64,000 bases of DNA, taken from contig JADJQM010000003.1 in assembly GCA_016712715.1 (NCBI GenBank), forward strand, positions 1-64,000, in the 5' to 3' direction. A model generated the notes under the pieces. That model saw only the letters and a list, made by a program, of their open reading frames with translations. It ran no database searches and had not been told where the DNA came from. The position numbers and the translations under genes were made by a program. The stretch is from Rhodospirillaceae bacterium (GTDB taxonomy: Bacteria; Pseudomonadota; Alphaproteobacteria; Dongiales; Dongiaceae). Shown here piece after piece: positions 1-9,587 of the stretch. Numbering within the stretch: the stretch's first letter is position 1; each line of letters begins with the position of its first letter.

Positions 1-1098
1 TATCTGGCGCAGCGCGCCGACATCGACGCGGCGATCCTGCGCGTGCTCAATGACGGCTGGTACATCATGGGCGAGGAAGTCGCGGCGTTCGAACGCGAAT
101 TCGCTGCCTTCGCGAAGACCCGCTTTGCGGTTGGTGTCGCCAGCGGAACCGATGCGCTGACCCTGGGCTTGCGCGCGCTCGATGTCGGTCCGGGCGACGC
201 TGTCATCACCGTCTCGCATACCGCTGTCGCAACCGTTGCAGCCATCGAACTGGCCGGCGCCACCCCGGTACTGGTCGATATCGGCGCCGACTGGACCATG
301 GATCCGCGCGCCCTCGGCAGGCTGCTCGACGCCTGGCCGGCCGGCGTGCCAAAGGCCAAGGCAATCGTGCCAGTGCATCTCTACGGTCAGCCGGCTGCAA
401 TGGCCGCGATCGCACCGATCGCCGAAGCCCATGACCTCATCATGCTTGAGGATTGCAGCCAGGCCCACGGTGCCGGCATCAACAACCGCCTGGTCGGTAG
501 CTGGTCCCGCCTGGCGGCCTACAGCCTCTATCCGACCAAGAATCTGGGCGCGCTTGGCGATGCCGGCGTCATCAGCACCGACGATCCGGTCCTCCAGGAA
601 AAGCTCTGCGCGCTGCGCCAGTATGGCTGGCGCGATCGCTACATCAGCGACATGCCGGGTATCAACAGCCGGCTCGACCCCATCCAGGCTGGCGTGCTGC
701 GGGTGAAGCTGCAGGTGCTTGAGCGCGACACGGAGCGGCGCCGCGCTATTGCCGCGCGCTACGATGCTGGGCTCGCTGGCCTCTCCGGCCTCGTCCTGCC
801 CGCCCGCTCGGCCGGCTATGCGCCGGTCTTTCATCAGTATGTCGTCAATGCCGGCCCGCGCCGCGATGCGTTGCAGGCGGCGCTTAAGGCGCGGGATATT
901 CTGACGGTGATTCATTATCCCGTGCCGATCCATCTCCAGCCGGCCTATCGCGGCAAGATCGCCATCGGCCCCGGTGGCTTGCCGCAATCGGAACTGGCGG
1001 CTCACTGCGTCCTCAGCTTGCCGATGTTTCCGCAACTGAGCGACGAAGATGTCGACTGCGTCATCGCGGCTATCCGCGGTTTCTGGCAGACCGCCTAG
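1..1098 (+). CDS. DegT/DnrJ/EryC1-family sugar aminotransferase (5' end outside window)
   Basis: A PLP-dependent nucleotide-sugar aminotransferase. The reading frame is open from base 1 (YLAQRADIDAAILRVLNDGW), so the start lies upstream of the window; the internal GTG at 43 is not the start. The motif SLYPTKNLGALGDAG contains the PLP-binding lysine (about visible residue 180), and GTDALTLGLRA and EDCSQAHGA are the family's cofactor and substrate loops. With rmlA and rmlB next door it most likely aminates a 4-keto or 3-keto dTDP-6-deoxyhexose, as FdtB/QdtB-type enzymes do. The exact sugar cannot be told from sequence. It ends 10 bases before the convergent rmlA. Confidence 0.9.
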   Translation, partial: YLAQRADIDAAILRVLNDGWYIMGEEVAAFEREFAAFAKTRFAVGVASGTDALTLGLRALDVGPGDAVITVSHTAVATVAAIELAGATPVLVDIGADWTMDPRALGRLLDAWPAGVPKAKAIVPVHLYGQPAAMAAIAPIAEAHDLIMLEDCSQAHGAGINNRLVGSWSRLAAYSLYPTKNLGALGDAGVISTDDPVLQEKLCALRQYGWRDRYISDMPGINSRLDPIQAGVLRVKLQVLERDTERRRAIAARYDAGLAGLSGLVLPARSAGYAPVFHQYVVNAGPRRDALQAALKARDILTVIHYPVPIHLQPAYRGKIAIGPGGLPQSELAAHCVLSLPMFPQLSDEDVDCVIAAIRGFWQTA

Positions 1099-1108
1099 CC
1101 GCTTTGCC

Positions 1109-1978
1109 TCAGCCCATGGCGAGGATCCACTCCAGATATTTGCCGTAGGGACCGCTGCCATAGCCGGCCGCGATCTTGGCCACTTGCGCCGCGTCGATGA
1201 AGCCGAGGCGCCAGGCAATCTCCTCCGGCACCGAAATCTTCAACCCTTGGCGCTTTTCCACCGTGGCGATGAAGTTGCTGGCATCGAGCAGGCTCTCCGG
1301 CGTACCCGCATCCAGCCAGGCAAAGCCCCGGCCCAGCACCTGGACCTGCAATTCGTTGCGCGCCAGATAAGCACTGTTGACGTCGGTCACTTCCAGCTCG
1401 CCGCGCGGCGACGGCTTGATACCGGCGGCGACATCGGCGACGCCCGGGCCATAGAAATAGAGGCCGGTCACCGCCCAGTTCGACGGCGCGGGATTCGGCT
1501 TCTCCAGGATCGCCTTCACCTTGCGGTCGGCGCCCATATCGAGCACGCCGTACCGCTCCGGATCGGCCACCCAATGCGCAAAGACGAAGGCCCCGGTCTT
1601 GACCGATGCGGCCCGCATCAGCAGGTCACGCAGCCCAAGGCCGAAGAAGATGTTGTCGCCCAGGATCAGCGCGCAGGAATCGTTGCCGATGAACTCACGC
1701 CCGATCAGGAATGCCTCGGCGATACCCCGCGGCTGCGACTGGACGGCATATTGCAGCCGGATCCCCCACTGGCTGCCATCGCCCAGCAGGGAGCGGAACT
1801 TCTCAAGATCCTCCGGCTTGGTGATGATCAGGATATCGCGGATGTCAGCCAGCATCAGGGTGACCAGCGGATAATAGATCATCGGCTTGTCATAGACCGG
1901 CAGGAGCTGCTTGGTCACCACGAGCGTCGCCGGATGCAGGCGCGTGCCGCTGCCGCCCGCCAGAATGATCCCCTTCAT
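1109..1978 (-). CDS. rmlA: Glucose-1-phosphate thymidylyltransferase RmlA
   Basis: Makes dTDP-glucose from dTTP and glucose-1-phosphate, the first step of dTDP-deoxysugar synthesis, in the cytoplasm. The protein is 289 residues, the usual RmlA length, and opens with the nucleotide-binding signature LAGGSGTRLHPAT followed by KQLLPVYDKPMIYYPL. The motif ILGDNIFFG is the metal and sugar-phosphate loop. Its ATG overlaps the rmlB stop by four bases (ATGA), so the pair is translationally coupled. No rmlC or rmlD follows, which fits synthesis of an amino sugar rather than rhamnose. Confidence 0.97.
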   Translation of the reverse strand: MKGIILAGGSGTRLHPATLVVTKQLLPVYDKPMIYYPLVTLMLADIRDILIITKPEDLEKFRSLLGDGSQWGIRLQYAVQSQPRGIAEAFLIGREFIGNDSCALILGDNIFFGLGLRDLLMRAASVKTGAFVFAHWVADPERYGVLDMGADRKVKAILEKPNPAPSNWAVTGLYFYGPGVADVAAGIKPSPRGELEVTDVNSAYLARNELQVQVLGRGFAWLDAGTPESLLDASNFIATVEKRQGLKISVPEEIAWRLGFIDAAQVAKIAAGYGSGPYGKYLEWILAMG

Positions 1979-3045
1979 GCCCGCTTTTCCTTGTCGTCAG
2001 AAATCAATCCGATCCGGCGCCGATCATAGCTGGCCTCGGAACGTGCGCAAAAGGCCGGATTGTCGAGATACCACTCCACCGTCTCGCGCAACCCCCGGTC
2101 CACCTCGATCGCCGCGTACCAGCCGATCTCGCTCTCGATCTTGCGCGGATCGATGGCATAGCGGTCATCATGGCCCGGCCGGTCGGTAACGAACGCGATC
2201 TGCTCGGCATAAGGACGGCCGTCCGTCCTTGGCTTGAGCACATCCAGCAGCGCGCAGATCTTCTGGACGATGTCGACGTTGCGCATCTCGCCGCGCGCGC
2301 CGACCAGGTAGGTTTCGCGCGGACGGCCGCCCGCCACCACCGCGCGCAGGGCCGCCGCATGATCATCGACATGAATCCAGTCCCGCACCTGCTGTCCGGC
2401 GCCATAGACCGGCAGCGTCTTGCCGGCCACGGCATTGAGGATGGTCAGCGGAATGAGTTTCTCGGGAAACTGGCGCGGCCCGTAATTGTTGCCGCAATTG
2501 GTCAGCAGCACAGGCAGATCATAGGTCCGCGCGAAAGCGCGTGCGAAATGATCGGCCGCGGCCTTGCTGGCGGCATAGGGCGAATTTGGGCGATAAGGAC
2601 TGTTTTCATCGAAGGCGCCGCTCGCCCCCAATTCGCCATAGACTTCGTCGGTGGAGACCTGCAGGAAACGGAACTGCCCCCGTGCCGTGGCATCCAGTCC
2701 GGCGCAATAGTCACGCGTTGCCGTCAGCAGCACCGCCGATCCTTCGACATTGGTGCGCACGAAGGGGACCGGGTCGTCGATCGACCGATCGACATGGCTT
2801 TCCGCCGCCAGATGATAAATCGCAACCGGCCGTGTTTCGGCGAAGATGCGGCGGACCGCCGGCGCATCGCAAATGTCGACCTGGTGCAGGCGATGGAGGT
2901 CGGGCCGCGCCAGGTCGGCAAGATTGTCCGGGTTGGCAGCATAGGTAAGCTTGTCGATCGTGACGACGCTGGTGCCCAGCGCGTTCAATTGCCCCACCAG
3001 GGCCGATCCGATGAACCCCGCCCCGCCCGTGACAATGACCGTCAT
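1975..3045 (-). CDS. rmlB: dTDP-glucose 4,6-dehydratase RmlB
   Basis: Converts dTDP-glucose to dTDP-4-keto-6-deoxyglucose using bound NAD. The 356-residue extended SDR begins MTVIVTGGAGFIGSALVG (Rossmann GxxGxxG at residues 7-13), has STDEVYGELG at about 131-140, and the catalytic YAASK with Tyr157 and Lys161. The start at 3045 is chosen because it sits just before the Rossmann strand with a GGGGAGG ribosome site 4-5 bases upstream; a longer frame to 3093 would add a low-complexity leader. First gene of the rmlB-rmlA pair, divergent from the gene at 3258. Confidence 0.97.
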   Translation of the reverse strand: MTVIVTGGAGFIGSALVGQLNALGTSVVTIDKLTYAANPDNLADLARPDLHRLHQVDICDAPAVRRIFAETRPVAIYHLAAESHVDRSIDDPVPFVRTNVEGSAVLLTATRDYCAGLDATARGQFRFLQVSTDEVYGELGASGAFDENSPYRPNSPYAASKAAADHFARAFARTYDLPVLLTNCGNNYGPRQFPEKLIPLTILNAVAGKTLPVYGAGQQVRDWIHVDDHAAALRAVVAGGRPRETYLVGARGEMRNVDIVQKICALLDVLKPRTDGRPYAEQIAFVTDRPGHDDRYAIDPRKIESEIGWYAAIEVDRGLRETVEWYLDNPAFCARSEASYDRRRIGLISDDKEKRA

Positions 3046-3257
3046 GCAGCCTCCCCATGCGCGCCGCGGCCGCCGCGTTGGCGGCGCCGCCATGCTTCCT
3101 TTCGGACGCCCGGCATTATGAACCGCAGCGGCGATTAGGCAACGAAATATCGGCGGTCAGCGGGTTGTCGGTGACGTGTTGACACCTGCTGGACGCTCTT
3201 ACATTGTGCGGGAGATGGCCGACCGTTCGCGGCGACAGCCCATTTGAGGGGACCAGA

Positions 3258-3992
3258 ATGGCGATCGAAGCCATGTATCTCAACCTGCTGAACAGCGCCA
3301 TCTCGGCGCGCCGCAAGGCCGTCGGCCCGGACGTCCGCTTGCGCGCGCTGGCGCTTGCCTATCCCGACCTCCTGGTGCCGCACGCGTCCATGGTGCAGCT
3401 GTTCGGCGCCGATCTGGTGGCAAGGCTCCCGGTGCGGGAGGATGCCGACAAGATCTGGGGCTGGCACGGGTTGCAGGGCTGCAAGGAGCCACTCTACGAT
3501 TCGCTCTCCTTGTTCGACGCCCTGGGTCTCGACGTCACCGTGATCGACATCGTCAACGCGCGCGGTTTCGAGCGCATCGTCGACCTCAACGATCCTCTGC
3601 CGGGCGATCTGGTCGGCAAGTTCGACCTCGTCATCGACACCGGCACCTGCGAGCATTGCTTCAATGTCGGTGTTGCCTTCCGCAATGCCTGCGAGGCCGT
3701 CTCGCTCAACGGCTTCCTGGTGCATGCGGCACCGCTGAGCCGATTCAACCACGGCTTCTGGAATTTCTCGCCCACCGTCTATCCCGATTTCCTCGGCGAC
3801 AATGCGTTCAAAATCCATGTGCTGACCGGCGTCACCTGCGACCTGCGCAACGGCTTCAAGCCCTTTCAGGTCGAACCCACCCGCCGATTCGACGCCGCCA
3901 GCAACGCCGCGCTCTATGTCGTGGCGGAGCGTACCGAGATCCGGCCGATGGTCTGGCCGGTGCAGCGCAAATACCGCACCGCTGCGACATGA
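3258..3992 (+). CDS. Methyltransferase-like protein of the glycan cluster
   Basis: A 244-residue protein with the look of a degenerate class I SAM methyltransferase: VTVIDIVNARG resembles the acidic strand after motif I, FDLVIDTGTCEHCFN resembles motif II, and NGFLVHAAPLSRFNHGFWNF the later strand. The glycine-rich SAM loop is not obvious, so activity is uncertain. The start at 3258 is preceded by GAGGGGACC. The stop overlaps the next start (ATGA at 3989-3992), so it is cotranslated with the GT41-like glycosyltransferase. No specific function can be assigned. Confidence 0.6.
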   Translation: MAIEAMYLNLLNSAISARRKAVGPDVRLRALALAYPDLLVPHASMVQLFGADLVARLPVREDADKIWGWHGLQGCKEPLYDSLSLFDALGLDVTVIDIVNARGFERIVDLNDPLPGDLVGKFDLVIDTGTCEHCFNVGVAFRNACEAVSLNGFLVHAAPLSRFNHGFWNFSPTVYPDFLGDNAFKIHVLTGVTCDLRNGFKPFQVEPTRRFDAASNAALYVVAERTEIRPMVWPVQRKYRTAAT

Positions 3993-5497
3993 ACGTCGCG
4001 GGCGGTCAAAGCCTGCCGCCACCGTTGCTGGCGGCGATCGAAAAATGTCGCGCCGAGCCCGGCAACATCATGGCCGCCGGCGAACTGGGCGGCCTGTTCC
4101 ACGATTACGGCATGACCGAGCAGGCGGAGCATATCCGCCACCAACTGGTCGGCGCTCTGGCGACGCTGTGCGCCAAGGGGGCACCGCCGGACACGATCTT
4201 CAACCTGCTGCAGATGCTCTACCAGCACTTCACCAAGAAGATCGAAACCGAACAGTATGCGCGCACCTGCTTCCAGGCCTGGCAGGACAGCGTCGTGCCC
4301 TATGGCCGAAAATTCCAGGACCCGGTCCTGCCGCGCAAGCTGCATGCGCCGTCGGCGGCGCGCCCGTGGCGCCTCGGTTTCCTGCTGCAGAACGCGGTCA
4401 TCCTCGGTCATACCGACGGCATGCTCGAAGTCATCGCCAACCGCCCCCATGGCCTGCCCTGGGCCGACCAGCCCATCGTCTACACCTTGTTCGGCGATCT
4501 GCCGGCACTCAACCAGCGGGTCCGCGGGATGGGTGCCGAGATCGTCAACTTGGCCCAGAATAGCAGCGAGTCGGTGGTAGCGCGCATCGCGCGCCTGCGC
4601 CGCCGCATTGCCGAGGACGGCGTCACGCACCTGGTCTGGGTCTCTGCGCCCACCACGGCCGATTTTGTGCTCGCCATGCGCCTTGCGCCGGTACAGCTGT
4701 TCTGGACTCTCAAATTCCACCCGTTCCGCATCCCCGAGGTCGACGGCTATATCAGCTATGGCGGCTGGTCCGAGACGCGTCGCATGGTCCATGACGAGGA
4801 ATGGCAGGTGGTGCCGTTCCTCCTTGCCAGGCCATCGCCGCCGGTAGCGCCGGAAGCGGTTGCCGCAGCGCGCGCGCGCTTTGCCCAACATCCCGTACTG
4901 TTCGGCGCGCTCGCCCGCACCGAGAAGCTCAATTCGCCGCCTTATCTCGCCGCCGTGGCCGAGATCCTGCGCGCCAATCCGGCCGCCGGCTATCTATGGA
5001 CCGGACGCGAGCAGCATGACGGCATACAGCGTTTCTTCAACGAGGCCGGCGTAGCGGCGCAGACCCATTTTATCGGCTGGGTCGATACCACGCTCTACGC
5101 CCAGGTGCTCGACATCTTCCTCGAAACCTTTCCCTTCGGCTGCGGCGTCACTGCGATGCAGGCGCTGGTCGCCGGAACGCCGCTGCTATCCTTCGCTGCG
5201 CCCGAAACGCAATACGGCATGCACTTCTTCCGTCCGCTCGCCGAGGGTGGGCCGGCCGCGCCGGAGATCCACCGATTGCTGGCTGGCGAGAACGCCGCCG
5301 GGCCGCTGCTCTATGCCGCCGACGCGGCGCAATATGTCGAGCTTGCCAACCGCCTGGCGCGCGATCCTGCCTGGCGGCATGGTGTCGGCCAGGCCGGACG
5401 CGACTATTACCAACGTTATCTCGCCGATTCCGGCCGGATGAGCCAGCGCTTCTATGAGGTCGTCGCCGCCTGCAAGCAGCCGAAGCCGGACGCCTGA
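3989..5497 (+). CDS. GT41-like (SPINDLY/O-GlcNAc transferase-type) glycosyltransferase
   Basis: A 502-residue GT-B glycosyltransferase related to the catalytic half of O-GlcNAc transferases. The first ~130 residues are helical (LFHDYGMTEQAEHIRHQL), and the catalytic C-terminal half has VLFGALARTEKLNSPPYLAAV, AGYLWTGREQ, THFIGWVD and FLETFPFGCGVTAMQALVAG. The last element is the family's nucleotide-sugar loop. Donor sugar and acceptor are unknown; flagellin or another surface protein is plausible from the flagellar neighbourhood. It is a paralogue of the broken gene at 6204-7775. Start chosen at the ATGA overlap with the preceding gene. Confidence 0.82.
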   Translation: MNVAGGQSLPPPLLAAIEKCRAEPGNIMAAGELGGLFHDYGMTEQAEHIRHQLVGALATLCAKGAPPDTIFNLLQMLYQHFTKKIETEQYARTCFQAWQDSVVPYGRKFQDPVLPRKLHAPSAARPWRLGFLLQNAVILGHTDGMLEVIANRPHGLPWADQPIVYTLFGDLPALNQRVRGMGAEIVNLAQNSSESVVARIARLRRRIAEDGVTHLVWVSAPTTADFVLAMRLAPVQLFWTLKFHPFRIPEVDGYISYGGWSETRRMVHDEEWQVVPFLLARPSPPVAPEAVAAARARFAQHPVLFGALARTEKLNSPPYLAAVAEILRANPAAGYLWTGREQHDGIQRFFNEAGVAAQTHFIGWVDTTLYAQVLDIFLETFPFGCGVTAMQALVAGTPLLSFAAPETQYGMHFFRPLAEGGPAAPEIHRLLAGENAAGPLLYAADAAQYVELANRLARDPAWRHGVGQAGRDYYQRYLADSGRMSQRFYEVVAACKQPKPDA

Positions 5498-5500
5498 TCC

Positions 5501-6193
5501 TCAGCGCAGATAGTTGCCACCGTTCATGTCGATGACTGCACCCGTCACATAGGCGCCGGCAGGTCCCAGCAGCGACAGGACCATCGCCGCCACCTCGCCC
5601 ACCTCGGCAAAGCGTTTGAGCGGAATCGTCTCCTTGATGCGGTCGAGATCGTTCTGCTGCCGCCCCGCCGTCATGCGCGTGCCAATGACGATGCCGGGCG
5701 CGATGCCGATGACGCGCACATCAGGGGCAAGCTTCATGGCCAGCGATTTGATGAAGGTGTTGATGCCGCCCTTGGAGGCGTTGTAGGCATCGTCCCAGCC
5801 ACCACGATAAGCCGATTGCGAGGACAGGAGAATGATGGCGCCGCCGGCATTGATCTTGCCGCGCAGCGCGCCGCAGGCCAGCATCGGGCTGATCAGGTTG
5901 ACGTTCATGAGGACGCCGATATCGCCCGGCGCCGTATCCCAGATCGCCTTGCCGATCGCCATGCCGGCCGCGTTGATGAAGGAATCGACCGGACCCTCGA
6001 AGGACTGGAACGCGCTCTGCGTCTGCGCTGGATCGGCGAAATCGCACAGCAGATGCCGGGTGGCGCCCAGCTTCACCGCATCCTCGGCACGGCGCACGAC
6101 CGGCACAACTTCATCGCCTGCACGCTGCAACTCCGCGGCGATCCTGGCGCCGATCCCGGAACTGGCGCCGGAAATCAGATGTATGCGACCCAT
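5501..6193 (-). CDS. Short-chain dehydrogenase/reductase
   Basis: Classical SDR of 230 residues, NAD(P)-dependent. GASSGIG at residues 9-15 is the cofactor loop, NAAG at 74-77, the catalytic serine lies in ILLSSQS (124-127), and YNASK gives Tyr137 and Lys141. The C-terminus AYVTGAVIDMNGGNYLR is typical of FabG-like enzymes. The start at 6193 has GGGGAG upstream; longer frames add a non-homologous leader. It is convergent with the upstream glycosyltransferase (3-base gap) and lies 10 bases after the broken GT41-like gene, so it probably reduces a sugar or precursor in the same pathway. Confidence 0.85.
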   Translation of the reverse strand: MGRIHLISGASSGIGARIAAELQRAGDEVVPVVRRAEDAVKLGATRHLLCDFADPAQTQSAFQSFEGPVDSFINAAGMAIGKAIWDTAPGDIGVLMNVNLISPMLACGALRGKINAGGAIILLSSQSAYRGGWDDAYNASKGGINTFIKSLAMKLAPDVRVIGIAPGIVIGTRMTAGRQQNDLDRIKETIPLKRFAEVGEVAAMVLSLLGPAGAYVTGAVIDMNGGNYLR

Positions 6194-6203
6194 CGCTCTC
6201 CCC

Positions 6204-7775
6204 TCAGCGTCCTGCCGCCATGTCGGCGTGCAGCTGATGATAGGCGGCCGCGACCGCCTTGCCAAATCGATCGGTATCGAAGAAAGGTGGTGTGCCGCAG
6301 GCAATCTCCTGCAGCCGTGCGCGCAGCCCCTGCCGCCGAGCCGTATCTTCGCCCAGGGCTACCGTGAGGTCGACATAGGCGGCGCTGGTCTCGACCACAA
6401 GTTCGTCCATGCCGACGCTGTGCAGGATCGCGGCACCCTGCGCCGTACGCAAGGTGCGGCCGGCAAGACTGACAGTCGGCAGGCCGGCCTCGATCGCATC
6501 GACGATGGTGGTGACGCCGGTATAGGGAAACGAGTCGAGGCCGAGATCGACATGACGCAGCATGGCGATGACCGCATCGCGGCCGGGCAGCGGCGGCGGC
6601 ACGATCAGGCGATCCGCGGCAATGCCATGAGCCGTCAGTTGTGTGCGCAGGCGCTGCTCGACTTAGACCCCAGCCGCCCCGAAATGAGGCGGGAATGGAT
6701 AAAGCAGCAGCCGCGCCTGCGGCAGTCGCCGCAGGATGTCGATCCATACATCGACGAGGTCGGCATGCAGCTTCGTATGATTGGCGCCGGAGGTCAGCAG
6801 CAGCGTATCGGGCGCAAGGCCGAGCGCCGCTCGGTCCAGCACCTCGGCAGGCATCTGCCGCGACGGGAACAGGAACGCAAAGCCCGGATCGGGCAAGGCC
6901 ACGAACTGCTCCGTGAATTCGCTGGCGCAGCCGCGCGCGGCGTAATAGTCGCAGCCGAAATAGACATCCATCTGCGGTGAGGCCGTCGTCACCAGGGTCG
7001 AGACGCAGCAGCACATGCGCCGCGCGATGCGGTAGAAGCTCAGATAGGCCGGAACCGAGGGCTTCGCCGTGATGTCGTTGCCGAACAGGACAATATCGAG
7101 ATCCTCCTGGCGCAGCATTCGCACCGCATCCGGTACAGAGGTCGGCAGCTGCACGATCTTGTTGCACACGGTCTTCAGATGATCGACGAAGGCCTGGTGG
7201 CCGCGCGCCTCGACTACGAACAGGATCACCTCGATCCCGGCCGCCTTCGCGTGCTGGAAGAACGGCAGCACCGAGGTCGTCTCCGGGTCCTGCTGCATAT
7301 GCTTGAAGATGATACCGAGGCGCGGCCGCGCACCGTTGGCGACCGGGGTCGCAAACACATGGCTGCGCGGCACGGCGCTCTGGGACAGGGCATAGCCGAA
7401 CAGCGCTGCGCGCCGCCCCATGAAACCGGTCAGCAAGAGGTCATTGTGCACGGTGTGGCGGAACTGCGCCCCGTGCAGGAACTGCGCTGCGAGGTCGGCG
7501 GCAAATCGCGGCTCGGCTGCGCCGCATGCCGTCTCCACCAGCGCCATCAGGCTGTCAGCCAAAGCGAGATAGTCATCATGCTCGGCCGCGGTCTCGAACC
7601 ACGGCGGCGCATTGAACAGCAGGCCCCACAGCTTGGCGTTGAGGAAGGCGCGCGGCGCCAGATGGAAGGCCTTCTGCGTGGCGGCGAGCGCGGTCGGATA
7701 ATCGCGCCGCGACCGCGCACCAAGCGCCACGTCGACCAGCTGCTGGAGCGGATTGGCGGCGGCGTCACTCGGCAT
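6204..7775 (-). pseudogene. GT41-like glycosyltransferase interrupted by an in-frame TAA
   Basis: A second SPINDLY-type glycosyltransferase. The N-terminal part (7775 to 6666, about 370 residues) ends PQARLLLYPFPPHFGAAGV and then hits TAA at 6663-6665. The same frame continues without shift as VEQRLRTQLTAHGIAAD and then RHVDLGLDSFPYTGVTTI and DAIEAGLPTVSLAGRTL, the family's nucleotide-sugar loop, to a TGA at 6204-6206. Read through, the protein would be about 522 residues, matching its paralogue at 3989-5497. The stop removes the core of the catalytic domain. It may be a nonsense mutation or a base-call error. Confidence 0.8.
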
Positions 7776-7794
7776 CTGGATGTCCCGTCTCTCT

Positions 7795-8556
7795 CTAAGC
7801 AGCCGGGGCCGCGCGCGGTGCCAGCATGGTATCGCACTCTATCACGAAGGCTTGTTGCGCGGTGGCCGATTGCAACGCCGACACCTCATGACCCGCACCC
7901 GCCAGGCGAATGAGCGTCGCGCCACTTTCGGCCGCGAATTGTTCCGAACGCGCGATCGGCGCCACCACATCGTCCGCGCCGTGAATGACATGGAGCGGTC
8001 CCTTGAACCGGAGCGCGTCGACCCTGATGCGGCAGGCATCAAGGCCGCTAAAGAAATCGTGACTGACGACGATCCCGCTCGCCGGCACATGAATCTGGCC
8101 GTTGCCGTGGGTGGCAAGGCCGCCACGCTCCGACAGCGGCTTGAAATAGGTGAGATCCCAGTCGAGCGCTGGCGCGAGGGCAAGCATACCCCACAGCAGG
8201 CTGTTGCGCTGTTGCTGCGCCGCCAGCAGGGCCCAGGCGCCGAGGCTGGCGCCGATGCCGAGGCAGTTCCGCAATCCGAGGGTGTCGGCCGCGGCCAGAA
8301 TATCATCGCGCATGCCCGGCACTGACATGCCTTGGGCTAGCGGCGAGGAGCGCCCCTGGCTGCGGAATTCCAGCACGATGCAGGCGCGTTGCCGTTGCAG
8401 CGCATATTGGAGGGCGATGGAGCCGATCGGCTTCTCAAGCGCGCTCTTGCCATAGCCGCCGACCACCAGCAGGCCCGGTTCGGCACCACCCACGCGCACG
8501 AATCCGAGGCGGTCGCCGTTTGGCAGGTTCATGGTTTCATGCGGCAGGCTTGCCAT
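7795..8556 (-). CDS. Alpha/beta hydrolase
   Basis: A 253-residue alpha/beta-hydrolase-fold protein. The nucleophile elbow is GIGASLG (Ser104), the acid is likely in HGADDVVAP, and the histidine in LAGAGHEVS. The N-terminus MASLPHETMNLPNGDRLGFV is normal for the fold, with no signal peptide, so it is cytoplasmic. The start at 8556 lies 2 bases after the stop of the Gfo/Idh gene, indicating one operon. The frame stays open far upstream, but that part overlaps the Gfo/Idh gene and is not protein-like. Substrate unknown; a thioesterase or deacylase role in the glycan pathway is possible. Confidence 0.8.
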   Translation of the reverse strand: MASLPHETMNLPNGDRLGFVRVGGAEPGLLVVGGYGKSALEKPIGSIALQYALQRQRACIVLEFRSQGRSSPLAQGMSVPGMRDDILAAADTLGLRNCLGIGASLGAWALLAAQQQRNSLLWGMLALAPALDWDLTYFKPLSERGGLATHGNGQIHVPASGIVVSHDFFSGLDACRIRVDALRFKGPLHVIHGADDVVAPIARSEQFAAESGATLIRLAGAGHEVSALQSATAQQAFVIECDTMLAPRAAPAA

Positions 8557-8558
8557 GA

Positions 8559-9587
8559 CTAGCCTTCGATCGCGGCCGGGGCGCCGCCTTGCGCCGCCGA
8601 ACGATGCGCGGCCGCGACGATCCGCATCACCCGCACTCCGCTCTGCCCGCTGGCACGCGGCACGGCACCGCTGCGGATGCAGGTGACGAAATCGGCCATC
8701 TCGGCGGCCAGGGCCTCCGTGTCGCCGAGCGTCGGCACGGTCACCTCGCCATTTCGGTAGCTGACGTCGGCGCGGCCCGGTACGACGGCGGATTCGGTGC
8801 GCGTGATGCCGCTGTCGAAGATGCGGATTCGCTCGCCGACGCGGCTGTCGTCCCAGGCCAGCATGCGAGCATCGCCGGCGATGACTACTTGACGCTGCTT
8901 GAGCGGCGACAGCCAATGAGCCGCGAGATGCGCCACCAACCCATCTCGGTAGGTGAGCGTGATATAGGCAAGGCTCTCGCGCAGCCCGCTGAAACTCGCG
9001 GCGGCCGTCGCCGACACGGTTGCGGGCAGCTCGGCGAACAGATGTTCCAGGATGGCGATGTCGTGGATCGCCAGATCGTCGACGATGTTGACGTCGCTCT
9101 TGAAGATGCCGAGCCCGGTGCGCACGGAATCGTAATAGAGCGGCTTGCCGAGATCCCCCTGCGCCAACGCCTGTTTCAGGAAAGCCACTGCCGGCGTGTA
9201 GAGGAAGGTATGATCGATGAGCAGCGTGCGGCCATGCTGTGCGGCGAGCGCCGCCATCGCCGCCGCGTCGGCGACACTGGTTGCCAGCGGCTTGGTCACC
9301 AGCACATGCTTGCCCGCCTCGATGGCACGCTGGCAGATCTCGGCATGGGTCGAGGCCGGCGTTACCACGATGACCGCGTCGATGGTAGCATCCGCGAACA
9401 CCTCGGCGCTGTCGGCGAGAATCCGCGCGGTGGGATGCGCGGCAGCCGCCTTGGCGCGGTTCGCCGCGCTCACATCGCAGATGAGATCGAGGGATAGCTG
9501 CGGATTGGCGGCTGCGTTGCGGGCAAGGTTGGTGCCCCAATAGCCATAGCCGATCTGGGCTACCGAGATGGCCTTAGGCGACGCCAT
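8559..9587 (-). CDS. Gfo/Idh/MocA-family NAD(P)-dependent oxidoreductase
   Basis: A 342-residue sugar dehydrogenase-like protein. The N-terminal Rossmann loop is VAQIGYGYWGTNLARN, the family signature is VLVTKPLATSVADAAAMAAL (the EKP-like lysine is in TKPLA), and the C-terminal half is the substrate domain. It resembles WlbA/KijD10-type enzymes that oxidise nucleotide sugars, though the substrate is not determined. ATG 9587 is preferred over GTG 9596 because it is nearer the Rossmann strand; either overlaps the end of the upstream TIM-barrel gene, showing translational coupling. Confidence 0.87.
   Translation of the reverse strand: MASPKAISVAQIGYGYWGTNLARNAAANPQLSLDLICDVSAANRAKAAAAHPTARILADSAEVFADATIDAVIVVTPASTHAEICQRAIEAGKHVLVTKPLATSVADAAAMAALAAQHGRTLLIDHTFLYTPAVAFLKQALAQGDLGKPLYYDSVRTGLGIFKSDVNIVDDLAIHDIAILEHLFAELPATVSATAAASFSGLRESLAYITLTYRDGLVAHLAAHWLSPLKQRQVVIAGDARMLAWDDSRVGERIRIFDSGITRTESAVVPGRADVSYRNGEVTVPTLGDTEALAAEMADFVTCIRSGAVPRASGQSGVRVMRIVAAAHRSAAQGGAPAAIEG

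Noticed and set aside
3113..3257. Possible sigma-54 or CtrA site between rmlB and the gene at 3258
   Set aside because: No match to GG-N10-GC in a good context or to TTAA-N7-TTAA was found there.
6663..6665. Possible stop-codon recoding in the GT41-like gene
   Set aside because: The codon is TAA, which is used for neither selenocysteine nor pyrrolysine; no recoding structure is apparent.
7795..9540. A 581-residue frame joining the hydrolase with upstream sequence
   Set aside because: Only the part from 8556 is a hydrolase; the rest is a shadow of the Gfo/Idh gene, which has a clear Rossmann motif in another frame.
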